This document shows, piece after piece, positions 37,686-45,598 of a stretch of DNA of 64,000 bases (the stretch's first letter is position 1; every line of letters starts with the position of its first letter). A program made the position numbers and the translations under genes. The notes beneath the pieces were generated by a model. That model saw only the letters and a program-made list of their open reading frames with translations, was not told the DNA's origin and did no database searches. This DNA comes from VXRJ01 sp964636705 (GTDB taxonomy: Bacteria; Acidobacteriota; Vicinamibacteria; Vicinamibacterales; UBA8438): positions 1 to 64,000 of the forward strand of contig CAZWUJ010000017.1 in NCBI GenBank assembly GCA_964636705.1, given 5' to 3'.

Positions 37686-38918
37686 ATGCGTGCCAATCAT
37701 CTCGCCCTCGTCCTGCTTCTGGCCACCGTCGTGGCCGCGGGCGCGCCGGCCGCCGCGCAGGCGCCCGAGCCGAGTGAGGAACCGGACGGCCTGCTTCACG
37801 CAACCCTGACGCTTCAGGCGCAGTTCATCGATATTGCGTACACGCCGGACCTTGCGGCGGACGATGCGGAGCACCGGGCGCTGCTCGACGGCACAGTCGG
37901 AGCCCGCGTCCGCATCGGCACGATCGAAGGCCACCGGGCGCTGAGGATCGGCGCGATCGCGCCGGACCTCGAGGCGCTGGCCGCGGCCCTCCAGGCGGCG
38001 GCAGCCCGCGCGGGCGCCCGCGAATCGAACGCGGAGGATGCGGAGGACGCGGAAAACGACACGGACGCGGACGAGGCGCGGGACGCCGCCGCCCAGGAGG
38101 CAACTGAAGACGCCTCCCCCGAACTATGGCTTGCTCGCGAGGCGCACGGGTGGCGTCTGGAAGCAGTCGGCTTCGGCGATGACGGCGACGGCGAGATTCG
38201 CGCCATCCCGTTGAGCCACCGCGAGACGGCCGAGACCGTGCCGACCCTGACCGCGTCCGTCACAATGACGAACGCCGAAGAAGGCCAGCTCACCCTTCGT
38301 TGGGGTCGCCATGCGTGGAGCGCCGATTTCCGGTTCGACGAGCTGCCCTCAGGGCCGCCCCGGGAACGAGTATCGGGTCGCGGCACAGCTCGCGAGGCGA
38401 CCACTGACACGACCGCGATATCGCGCGGCCTAACGCTCGGGGAACGTAACGAGTCGGCTCTGGTGCTGCCGAACGGCGCCCGCATCTCCGTCCTCTACTG
38501 GCGGGGAACCGACGTCGAGGACGAAGACTACGGCCGGTTCGAGGAAACCGCTGACGGCGAGGTCGTCGAGTTGGTTTACGCAGCGCCCCTCCGCATCAAG
38601 AGCGACGTCGGACTCCGCTTTGGCGACGCCGAGGTCCCGACCGGCAACCTGGCGCCCGGCTACGCCGGCGCCTACGCCATCTGGCTCCGCCGGTCTGGCG
38701 ACGGCTGGCAGTTTGTCTTCAACCACGAAGCAGACTCGTGGGGCACGCGGCACGATCCGGAGTTCGACGCGGTGGCGGTTGCCGCCGGGTATGCGCGGGG
38801 AGACCGGTCGTTCCGGCCGCTCGGCGCGACCCTGATCCCCACCGGCGCGGACCAGGGGCGCCTGCTCGTCCACTGGGGCCCTCACGAGTGGACGGCCGAC
38901 TTCACGATCGTTCGTTAG
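37686..38918 (+). CDS. secreted DUF2911-like protein, copy 2
   Basis: A 410-residue paralogue of the protein at 34878, with a signal peptide ending PAAAQ, an acidic linker (DAEDAENDTDADEA) and the same two WG-containing modules (GQLTLRWGRHAWSADFRF and GRLLVHWGPHEWTADFTI), including DSWGTRHDPEFDAV. The linker is the most divergent part; the modules are highly similar. The ATG at 37686 has GAGGAG 8 bases upstream; a TTG just before it is also in frame. It closes the tandem duplication. Confidence 0.7.
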   Translation: MRANHLALVLLLATVVAAGAPAAAQAPEPSEEPDGLLHATLTLQAQFIDIAYTPDLAADDAEHRALLDGTVGARVRIGTIEGHRALRIGAIAPDLEALAAALQAAAARAGARESNAEDAEDAENDTDADEARDAAAQEATEDASPELWLAREAHGWRLEAVGFGDDGDGEIRAIPLSHRETAETVPTLTASVTMTNAEEGQLTLRWGRHAWSADFRFDELPSGPPRERVSGRGTAREATTDTTAISRGLTLGERNESALVLPNGARISVLYWRGTDVEDEDYGRFEETADGEVVELVYAAPLRIKSDVGLRFGDAEVPTGNLAPGYAGAYAIWLRRSGDGWQFVFNHEADSWGTRHDPEFDAVAVAAGYARGDRSFRPLGATLIPTGADQGRLLVHWGPHEWTADFTIVR

Positions 38919-39125
38919 GAAAGCCGCGGGGTGTGGCGAAGGCCAGACCCCGGGGGTGATGAACACCTACCGCCCGTGAGCGGATGAGGCTTCTCCGGCC
39001 CGATCGTTCTGGAGCCCGCTTCGTCAAGCCCCGCGTTCGTTGCTGCTTCGCCGCCTCATCGTCGCCGGCTGGCCAACCTTCTCGCTTCCTTCCGCGTACA
39101 ATCGATCTGTCGGCCGGAACATCCG

Positions 39126-40379
39126 ATGGACGTCGCAAGACCTGACCTCGCGCGGAAGAAGAAAGTCCGCAAGGGGCTCTATGCTGGCTCCGCGGCAGTG
39201 ATTGTCATCCTGATCACCGTCGGGGTTTCGCAACTCCAGCCCGCTGCTCCCCGCATCGACGCCGATACGGTCTTCATCGACACCGTGCAGCGCGGTCCGA
39301 TGGTCCGCGAGGTACGCGGCACCGGCACGCTGGTGCCGGAGTCCATCCGCTGGATCCCGGCCGTGACCGACGGCACGGTCGAACGGATCGTGATCCGTCC
39401 CGGCGCCACCATCGAGCCGGACACGGTGGTTCTGGAGTTGAGCAACCCGGTGCTGGAGCAGGAGGCGCTGGAAGCGCGCCTGAACCTGGACGCGGCAGTG
39501 GCGCGCTTCACGACCCGGAGGGTGGAGGTGGAACGGGCGCTGCTGGAGCAGCGTTCGGCGCTGGCTTCGACCGAAGCGCAGTTGACGTCGGCTCGGCTGC
39601 AGGCGGAGGCGGATCGGGAACTGGCAAGCCAGGGGCTGGTGTCGACGATTCAGCTCCGGCAGTCCGAAGCACGCGAGCGGGAATACGACACGCGGCTGAA
39701 GCTGGAGCAGGAACGGCTGCAGATGGCGACCGAGACGGTTGACGAGCAGTTGGCGGTGGAGCAGGCGGAGGTGGACCGGCTGCGGACGCTGCACGAGCTG
39801 CGGGTTCAGCAGGTCGACGCGCTGCGCGTGCGCGCGGGGATGAACGGCGTGCTTCAGCAGGTTCCGCTCGACGAGGGACAGCGGGTGACTACGGGCACGA
39901 ACCTGGCGCGGGTGGGCGACCCGACGGTGCTGAAGGCGGAGTTGAGAATTGCGGAGACGCAGGCGAAGGACGTGCAGATCGGGCAGCGGGCGTCGATCGA
40001 CACGCGGAACGGGGTGATTCCGGGGCACGTGACGCGTATCGACCCGGCGGTGGAGAACGGGACGGTGACGGTGGACGTGGCGCTGGACGGGGAGCTGCCG
40101 CGAGGCGCGCGTCCCGACCTGACGGTGGACGGGACGATCGAGCTGGAACGGCTGGAGGACGTGGTCTTCGTCGGACGTCCGGTGTTCGGCCATGAGGACA
40201 GCGTGGTGAGCCTGTTCCGGATGCAGGCCGACGGCTCCCATGCGGCCCGGACCCCGGTCAGCCTGGGCCGCGCGTCGGTGAGCGCGATCGAGGTGCGCGA
40301 CGGGTTGCAGCCAGGAGACCAGGTTGTGCTGTCGGACATGTCGGCCTGGGATCAGTTCGACCGCGTACGGATTGAATGA
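39126..40379 (+). CDS. HlyD/MacA-like periplasmic adaptor (membrane fusion protein)
   Basis: A 417-residue adaptor: cytoplasmic basic start, one membrane anchor (about 20-38, GSAAVIVILITVGVSQL), a barrel-sandwich hybrid half (GTGTLVPESIRWIPAVTDGTVERIVIRPGATI), a long coiled-coil hairpin (about 110-230, Gln/Glu/Arg/Leu-rich), the returning lipoyl-like half (VRAGMNGVLQQVPLDEGQRV) and a beta-barrel/membrane-proximal part. It would bridge an inner-membrane ABC exporter to an outer-membrane channel. Its stop overlaps the ATPase start (ATGA), but no permease or outer-membrane factor gene is adjacent. A TACAAT -10-like box lies near 39099. Confidence 0.88.
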   Translation: MDVARPDLARKKKVRKGLYAGSAAVIVILITVGVSQLQPAAPRIDADTVFIDTVQRGPMVREVRGTGTLVPESIRWIPAVTDGTVERIVIRPGATIEPDTVVLELSNPVLEQEALEARLNLDAAVARFTTRRVEVERALLEQRSALASTEAQLTSARLQAEADRELASQGLVSTIQLRQSEAREREYDTRLKLEQERLQMATETVDEQLAVEQAEVDRLRTLHELRVQQVDALRVRAGMNGVLQQVPLDEGQRVTTGTNLARVGDPTVLKAELRIAETQAKDVQIGQRASIDTRNGVIPGHVTRIDPAVENGTVTVDVALDGELPRGARPDLTVDGTIELERLEDVVFVGRPVFGHEDSVVSLFRMQADGSHAARTPVSLGRASVSAIEVRDGLQPGDQVVLSDMSAWDQFDRVRIE

Positions 40380-41077
40380 CGATGACCGGGAACGACCGGC
40401 ACCCGCTGATTCGCCTCGAGGGGGTCTCGAAGGTCTTCTACACGGACGAGGTGGAGACGCACGCGCTCGACGGGGTGACGCTCGACATCCACCCGGGCGA
40501 GTACGTGGCGGTCTCCGGCCCGTCGGGGTGCGGAAAGTCCACGCTGCTGTCGATCCTGGGGCTTCTGGACACGCCGACGGCGGGCGACTACACGCTGAAC
40601 GGCCGCGGGGTCTCGCAACTGAGCCAGGCGGAGCGTGCGCGGACGCGGAATCGGGAGATCGGCTTCATCTTCCAGAGCTTCAACCTGATCGGCGACCTGA
40701 CGGTGTATGAGAACGTGGAGCTTCCGCTGACGTATCGCGGGATGGCGCCGGCGGAGCGCCGGGCCCGGGTGACGGCGGCGCTCGAGAAGGTGGAGATGGG
40801 GCACCGGGCGAAGCACCTGCCGAGCCAGTTGTCGGGCGGCCAGCAGCAGCGGGTGGCGGTGGCGCGGGCGGTTGCGGGCCAGCCGTCGATCCTGCTGGCC
40901 GACGAGCCGACAGGCAATCTCGACTCGAAGAACGGCGAGGCGGTGATGGAGCTTCTGCAGACGCTGTACGACGAGGGCTCGACCATCTGCATGGTGACGC
41001 ACGACCCGCGCTATGCCGACCACGCCAGGCGCGAGATCCAGCTCTTCGACGGCCGGCTCGCCGATCCGGCCGGCTAG
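40376..41077 (+). CDS. ABC transporter ATP-binding protein, MacB/LolD-like
   Basis: A 233-residue ATPase: Walker A SGPSGCGKST, Q-loop FIFQSFNLIGDLTVYENVELPL, signature LSGGQQQRVAVARAV, Walker B SILLADEPTGNLDS and switch His in VTHDPRYADHA. It belongs to the MacB/LolD/FtsE type that works with FtsX-like permeases. The ATG (40376) overlaps the adaptor stop. The expected FtsX-like permease is missing: the next gene is convergent, and the two stop codons overlap in the palindrome CTAG (41074-41077). Confidence 0.92.
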   Translation: MTMTGNDRHPLIRLEGVSKVFYTDEVETHALDGVTLDIHPGEYVAVSGPSGCGKSTLLSILGLLDTPTAGDYTLNGRGVSQLSQAERARTRNREIGFIFQSFNLIGDLTVYENVELPLTYRGMAPAERRARVTAALEKVEMGHRAKHLPSQLSGGQQQRVAVARAVAGQPSILLADEPTGNLDSKNGEAVMELLQTLYDEGSTICMVTHDPRYADHARREIQLFDGRLADPAG

Positions 41078-41952
41078 TTTCGATCTCCCGCGAGGCGCTG
41101 AGCCCGCTTGAAGAGACCGCTCGCGTTGATGCGCGCGCAGAGGTCGAAGAACGCTGGAGCGGGACCGGTCCAGCGCAGCTCGTCGACGTTCCTGAAGACG
41201 GGCAGGTTGGTGCGCAGGGTCGCCAGGTCCCTGAAAAGCGCGGCGTCGTCGCGCGCGTCGGCCAGGGCCGCGGCGAGACGCTCGGCGCCGCGTACTTTCA
41301 CTCTCCAGGACGCGGCGTCCGGCGGAATGTCGTTCAGGTGCAGATACCGCGCGAGAACGGTGGAGGCCGACTTCGCGCCCCACCCGGAGACGCCGGGAAA
41401 GCCATCGGCGGAGTCCCCCACCAACGCCAGGTAGTCCGGAATGGACTCCGGCGTGACGCCGAACTTCTCGCGGACGCCGTCGGCGTCCCGTACCTTCCCG
41501 GCCCGGCGGTCGAACTGCACGATCCGCCGTCCCTCAACCATCTGCGCAAGGTCCTTGTCGGGCGTGCAGATGAAGACCCGTTTGACGCGCGAGTCCGCGG
41601 CAGCTCGCTTGGCCGCCGAAGCCAGCGCGTCGTCGGCCTCGTGCCTGACAGTCTTCCAGACGACCACCCCGAGTGCTTCGAGCGCCTGCTCAAGCGGGTG
41701 GAACTGACCGAGTAGCGCTGGATCGACGCCCTCGCCGGTCTTGTAGCCGGGCCACAGCTCATTCCGAAACGACTCGATGATGTGGTCGGTGGCAACCCCG
41801 ACGTGCGTCGCGCCGTCCTCGAGCAGCGCGATCGTCGAACCGACGACCCCACGGACCGCCCCCACTTCGTTGCCGTCCGCGTCGATGGACGACGGCACTG
41901 CATAGAAGTGGCGGAACAGCTCGTAGGTCCCGTCGATCAGGTAGACGTCCAC
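41074..41952 (-). CDS. stand-alone 5'-3' exonuclease (flap endonuclease, PolI N-domain-like)
   Basis: A 292-residue PIN-fold nuclease like the 5' nuclease domain of DNA polymerase I. Visible features: YLIDGTYELFRHFYA with the first Asp, the arch region FRNELWPGYKTG, the acidic clusters EADDALASAA and CTPDKDLAQMV, and the helix-hairpin-helix LVGDSADGFPGVSGWGAKSA. It should remove RNA primers or flaps. It is not fused to a polymerase and ends convergently, sharing CTAG with the upstream ABC gene. Confidence 0.85.
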   Translation of the reverse strand: MDVYLIDGTYELFRHFYAVPSSIDADGNEVGAVRGVVGSTIALLEDGATHVGVATDHIIESFRNELWPGYKTGEGVDPALLGQFHPLEQALEALGVVVWKTVRHEADDALASAAKRAAADSRVKRVFICTPDKDLAQMVEGRRIVQFDRRAGKVRDADGVREKFGVTPESIPDYLALVGDSADGFPGVSGWGAKSASTVLARYLHLNDIPPDAASWRVKVRGAERLAAALADARDDAALFRDLATLRTNLPVFRNVDELRWTGPAPAFFDLCARINASGLFKRAQRLAGDRN

Positions 41953-42021
41953 GCCGCCATTGTGGCACGCGCGGACAACTGCCTGGAACGGGCGCGCTCA
42001 ACCTGCGTGTGGGGTGTATAT

Positions 42022-42045
42022 GCCGGCGTGGACGCCGGCGCACCT
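42022..42045. repeat. dispersed palindromic repeat, intergenic copy
   Basis: GCCGGCGTGGACGCCGGC (42022-42039) followed by GCACCT is the same hairpin family as at 12633, 28027 and 30355. It lies in the 128-bp gap between the exonuclease and rpoD genes, where no other feature is seen. Confidence 0.78.
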
Positions 42046-42080
42046 GGATGCCGACGCACTTCGACGACGGCGCACCGATT

Positions 42081-43877
42081 TCAGGCCACGCCCTGCTCTT
42101 CGGCGGACGGAGCTGTCGACAGCGGCGCGTCGGACCGGCGGCGACGGCTCCGCCGCGGCTGACGCGGCTCGACAAACGAGCTGAGGCGGTCGCTGAGTTG
42201 CGGGTCGCGCAACTTGCGGAGCGCGGCTGCTTCGATCTGCCGAATCCGCTCTCGGGTCAACGAGAACTTCTCCCCCAGTTCCGCCAGCGTCGGCTCGGCG
42301 CCATCGTTCAGGCCGAAGCGCATCCGGATCACCTCGCGCTCCTTCGGGCTCAGCGTGTCGAGCACCGACTCGGTCTGACGGCGCAGGTCGAAAGCGATGG
42401 TGGCGTCCGACGGGTTGACCGCCTGCCGATCCTCAATAAAGTCACCGAACTGACTCTCGTCGCTGTCGCCGATCGGCGCATCAAGCGAGACGACCGTCTG
42501 CGCGATCTTCCGCGCCTTTCGGACAACAGAGATCGGCAAGTCCGCCCGCTCCGCCAGCTCGGCCTGCGTCGGTTCGCGGCCCAGGTCGCGCGCCAGTGTC
42601 TGACTGGCGCGGTTCAGCTTGTTGAGCGTCTCGATCATGTGGACCGGGATCCGAATGGTGCGCGCTTGATCGGCGATCGCCCGCGTAATCGCCTGGCGGA
42701 TCCACCACGTGGCGTAGGTCGAGAACTTGAAACCACGGCGGTAGTCGAACTTGTCCACCGCGCGCATGAGGCCGATATTCCCTTCCTGAATGAGATCGAG
42801 GAACGCCAGACCGCGATTCACGTACTTCTTGGCTACGGAAACGACCAGACGCAGGTTCGCCTCGGTCAGCTCCTTGCGCGCCTGGTCTCCTTCGCGTTCA
42901 CCGCGCCGCAACGCCTTCTGAATCGCCTTCAGGCCTTGGGGATCCTCGCGCTGACCCTTCAGGGCTTTCCGCATCTCGTCAAGCTCCCGCTGCGCTTCCT
43001 GCAGCCGCGCGCGCGCGCTGTCGCTGTTCCGATCCCGCAACCGTTTTACGCGGCGCTCCGCCTGCCGGTAGCGGGCGGCGTGCCGGTCCACCATCTCGAT
43101 CAGCTCGCGACGGACGACGGGTGTCACCTCCAGCGCGCGAAGCGCCTGCGACAGGGCTACACGCGCCCTCCCGATCTGCCACTTCTGGTGAATGTCCGCC
43201 CGGAGGCGCCGTCTGCGAACCGCCGCGGCGTGGGCCTCGTTCTTCGGCTTGAGCTTCCGCCGCTGATTGCGGCCCTGCTCCGCGCGCTGCTCCGTTCTTT
43301 CTACCACCTTGAGCGCGCGGGCCACTTCGGCCGCTTGCGCGAGCAGCCGGTGCTTCCGATTCTTTATCGTTCGCTCGGTCAGTTCCGTGTCGGGAAGGAC
43401 GACGGTTTCACGGAGCGTGCGCGTGTCGTCCAGCACGTCCTGCACGATCCCGGCAACGTGGCGCGCCACAATCATGCTGCGCGACATCGCGCGAGTAATG
43501 CGGATTTCACCCCGCTCGATCCGCTTCGCGATGGCGACTTCGCCTTCACGCGTCAGCAGCGGCACACGGCTCATCTGGCGGAGGTAGGTTCTGACAAGAT
43601 CCTGCCCCTGATCCTCTTCGTGCGAGATCGGTTCCGGCGGCGCAGCCTGTGCGGCCCTGGAAATGGCAGTCCGCTTGCTGTCGCCATCGTCTACCTCGAT
43701 CCCTTCCTTCTCGAGGTCCTGCACGATGGCGGACAGGTCCTGATCCTCCAGATCGGACGGCGCATGCTCCAACACCTGATCGAGCGAGACGTACCCCCGA
43801 TCGTGTCCGAGATTCACGAGATCCTTGACGAGTTCCTGACGTTCCTGTGTGAGCAACTGTTTCGACTCTCCCTGCAA
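42081..43877 (-). CDS. rpoD: primary RNA polymerase sigma factor (sigma70/RpoD)
   Basis: A 598-residue sigma factor: region 1.1 (about 5-75), region 1.2 (VRTYLRQMSRVPLLTREGEVAIAKRIE), a basic non-conserved insert with coiled-coil character (about 170-330), regions 2.1-2.4 (EANLRLVVSVAKKYVNRGL, LDLIQEGNIGLMRAVDKFDYRRGFKFSTYATWWIRQAI), region 3 and region 4 (TLSPKEREVIRMRFGL, LTRERIRQIEAAALRKLR). The only nearby start is TTG at 43877, without a clear Shine-Dalgarno; the frame stays open to 43955, so the true start is uncertain. A highly basic C-terminal tail extends beyond the usual end. Confidence 0.93.
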   Translation of the reverse strand: MQGESKQLLTQERQELVKDLVNLGHDRGYVSLDQVLEHAPSDLEDQDLSAIVQDLEKEGIEVDDGDSKRTAISRAAQAAPPEPISHEEDQGQDLVRTYLRQMSRVPLLTREGEVAIAKRIERGEIRITRAMSRSMIVARHVAGIVQDVLDDTRTLRETVVLPDTELTERTIKNRKHRLLAQAAEVARALKVVERTEQRAEQGRNQRRKLKPKNEAHAAAVRRRRLRADIHQKWQIGRARVALSQALRALEVTPVVRRELIEMVDRHAARYRQAERRVKRLRDRNSDSARARLQEAQRELDEMRKALKGQREDPQGLKAIQKALRRGEREGDQARKELTEANLRLVVSVAKKYVNRGLAFLDLIQEGNIGLMRAVDKFDYRRGFKFSTYATWWIRQAITRAIADQARTIRIPVHMIETLNKLNRASQTLARDLGREPTQAELAERADLPISVVRKARKIAQTVVSLDAPIGDSDESQFGDFIEDRQAVNPSDATIAFDLRRQTESVLDTLSPKEREVIRMRFGLNDGAEPTLAELGEKFSLTRERIRQIEAAALRKLRDPQLSDRLSSFVEPRQPRRSRRRRSDAPLSTAPSAEEQGVA

Positions 43878-44171
43878 CCCGACGCGTGTGGTTCGACGAA
43901 GTATCGCGACGGCCTGACGTTCCTTCGGCCACGTTCCAGGCCGAATCTCATGCCCCTACCACTTAGGACGCCGTGCAGGGGCTACGGGTTTCAGTTAAAC
44001 CTGCTCATCATATCGAATCCGGGGCCCAATTGCGACAGGAAAGACGGGATTTAGGGCGCAGAACAGCGCAGGACCGGCGCTTCCCGGGCATCTGGGGGAA
44101 GAAGTGCGCAAGTCGTGGTAGGATTGGCTCCCGCGCGCTGGCATGTTGATCCCGACCTGAGGAGAAACATT
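43878..44171. other. intergenic region between divergent rpoD and DinB-family genes
   Basis: No gene is visible in this 294-bp interval. On the minus strand a TATGAT (44012-44007) could be an rpoD -10 without an obvious -35. On the plus strand CTTCCC..GGGAAG around 44080-44101 can form a hairpin before the DinB-family gene, and a good Shine-Dalgarno (GAGGAG) ends the interval. Confidence 0.4.
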
Positions 44172-44687
44172 ATGACGATTGGTGGCAGTCTGCTGCCGGA
44201 ACTGGATCAGGAGTTCGCCGGGGCGCGAACGACGCTGGAACGGGTTCCCGAGGGCAAGTACGACTGGAGGCCGCATCCGAAGTCGGGATCGATGATCTGG
44301 TTGGCCGGTCACCTCGCCAATCTTCCCTCCTGGGCGCCCCTCACGATCGAATATGACCAACTGGACCTGATGCCCGGCGGCAAACCGATGGACCCCCCGC
44401 CGGAGCCGGCGAACAATGCCGATTTGCTCGCCACCTTCGACAGGCATGCGGCCGCCGCCCGAGCCGCAATTGCCGGCGCCAGCGACGACACCTTGATGAA
44501 ACCATGGACGCTGCTGCAGAACGGCGAGACCGTAATGACGCTCCCGAAGCTCGTGGTGCTTCGGTCCTTCGTCATGAACCACCTGGTGCACCACCGGGCC
44601 CAGCTTTGCGTCTATCTCCGAATGAACGACGTCCCGGTTCCGCCGCTCTACGGACCGTCCGCCGACGAGGCGCCCCCCGGATTCTAG
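44172..44687 (+). CDS. DinB-family protein (putative metal-dependent)
   Basis: A 171-residue four-helix-bundle protein of the DinB/YfiT superfamily. Three histidines typical of the metal site are visible: His in LAGHLANL and the HHRAQL pair, which lies in FVMNHLVHHRAQLCVYLRM. Members include thiol S-transferases and damage-inducible proteins; the substrate cannot be told. The ATG at 44172 has AGGAG 8 bases upstream. The following TauD-like gene starts 16 bases after the stop, so they may share a transcript. Confidence 0.85.
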   Translation: MTIGGSLLPELDQEFAGARTTLERVPEGKYDWRPHPKSGSMIWLAGHLANLPSWAPLTIEYDQLDLMPGGKPMDPPPEPANNADLLATFDRHAAAARAAIAGASDDTLMKPWTLLQNGETVMTLPKLVVLRSFVMNHLVHHRAQLCVYLRMNDVPVPPLYGPSADEAPPGF

Positions 44688-44703
44688 GAATCCGTAATCC
44701 GCG

Positions 44704-45552
44704 ATGCCGACGCTCTGTCCGCTGACGCCAGTGATCGGCGCGGCGGTGTCCGGCATCGATCTCGCCCGTCCGCTCGACGAAACGACTCTCACGTGGCTGC
44801 AGGAGGCCTGGACGAAGCACCTGGTTCTCTTCTTTCGCGATCAGCGGCTGACCTTCGAGCAGCACAAGGCGCTCGGGCGCTGCTTCGGCGAGTTGCACAT
44901 TCATCCGGCCGCGCCCAAGGACGCCGAGCAACCGGAGATTCTGGTCGTTCATGGCGACGACAAGGTGGAATTCGTCGCGGGCAGCCTGTGGCATTCCGAC
45001 GTCTCGTGCGACCAACTGCCGCCGATGGGCAGCATCCTCCGGATCGAACAGGTGCCTTCGTGCGGTGGCGACACCCTGTTCGCGAACATGTACGCAGCGT
45101 ACGAAGGACTCTCGGATCGGATGCAGCGCTTGCTTACCGGGCTGACTGCCGTCCACGAGGGCGAGCAGTACTACCGCGGCCGGTACGGCGCCGGAACGTT
45201 GCGCGACAGCGACTACCCCTCAGCCGAACATCCCGTGATCCGGACGCATCCGGTCACCGGCAGGCCGGCCCTCTATGTGAACGAGGGCTTCACGACCCGG
45301 ATCAAGGGATTGCCGCTAGCCGAAAGCGATGCGCTGCTGGCGTTCTTGTTCCGCCACTGCGCCCTGCCCGACTACCACTGCCGTTTCCGGTGGGAAGCCC
45401 ATTCGATGGCGATGTGGGACAACCGCTGCACCCAGCACCTGGCCATCTGGGACTACTACCCGGAAACGCGTCACGGTTACCGCGTGACGATTGCCGGCGA
45501 CGCTCCGTACCATGACCCGGAACGCGCGCCGACCCCCGGGCCTGGACGCTGA
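44704..45552 (+). CDS. TauD/TfdA-family Fe(II)/2-oxoglutarate dioxygenase
   Basis: A 282-residue hydroxylase of the taurine dioxygenase family. The iron triad is visible as WHSD (HxD motif, about residues 97-100) and the distal His in RCTQHLAIWDYYP, with the 2-oxoglutarate-binding Arg in RHGYRVTI. Other family segments: VIGAAVSGIDLARPL at the N-terminus and LVLFFRDQRLTFEQHKALGR. It oxidises a small organic substrate such as a sulfonate or aryloxyalkanoate; the family is too broad to name it, and no sulfonate transporter is adjacent. Confidence 0.9.
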   Translation: MPTLCPLTPVIGAAVSGIDLARPLDETTLTWLQEAWTKHLVLFFRDQRLTFEQHKALGRCFGELHIHPAAPKDAEQPEILVVHGDDKVEFVAGSLWHSDVSCDQLPPMGSILRIEQVPSCGGDTLFANMYAAYEGLSDRMQRLLTGLTAVHEGEQYYRGRYGAGTLRDSDYPSAEHPVIRTHPVTGRPALYVNEGFTTRIKGLPLAESDALLAFLFRHCALPDYHCRFRWEAHSMAMWDNRCTQHLAIWDYYPETRHGYRVTIAGDAPYHDPERAPTPGPGR

Positions 45553-45598
45553 GGGCTGCGGGGTAGGCAGAGCTTCCGACGCTCCACGAGGGGGCGCA

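Noticed and set aside
42081..42170. Basic C-terminal tail of RpoD as a separate small gene
   Set aside because: It continues the sigma factor frame without a start or ribosome site of its own.
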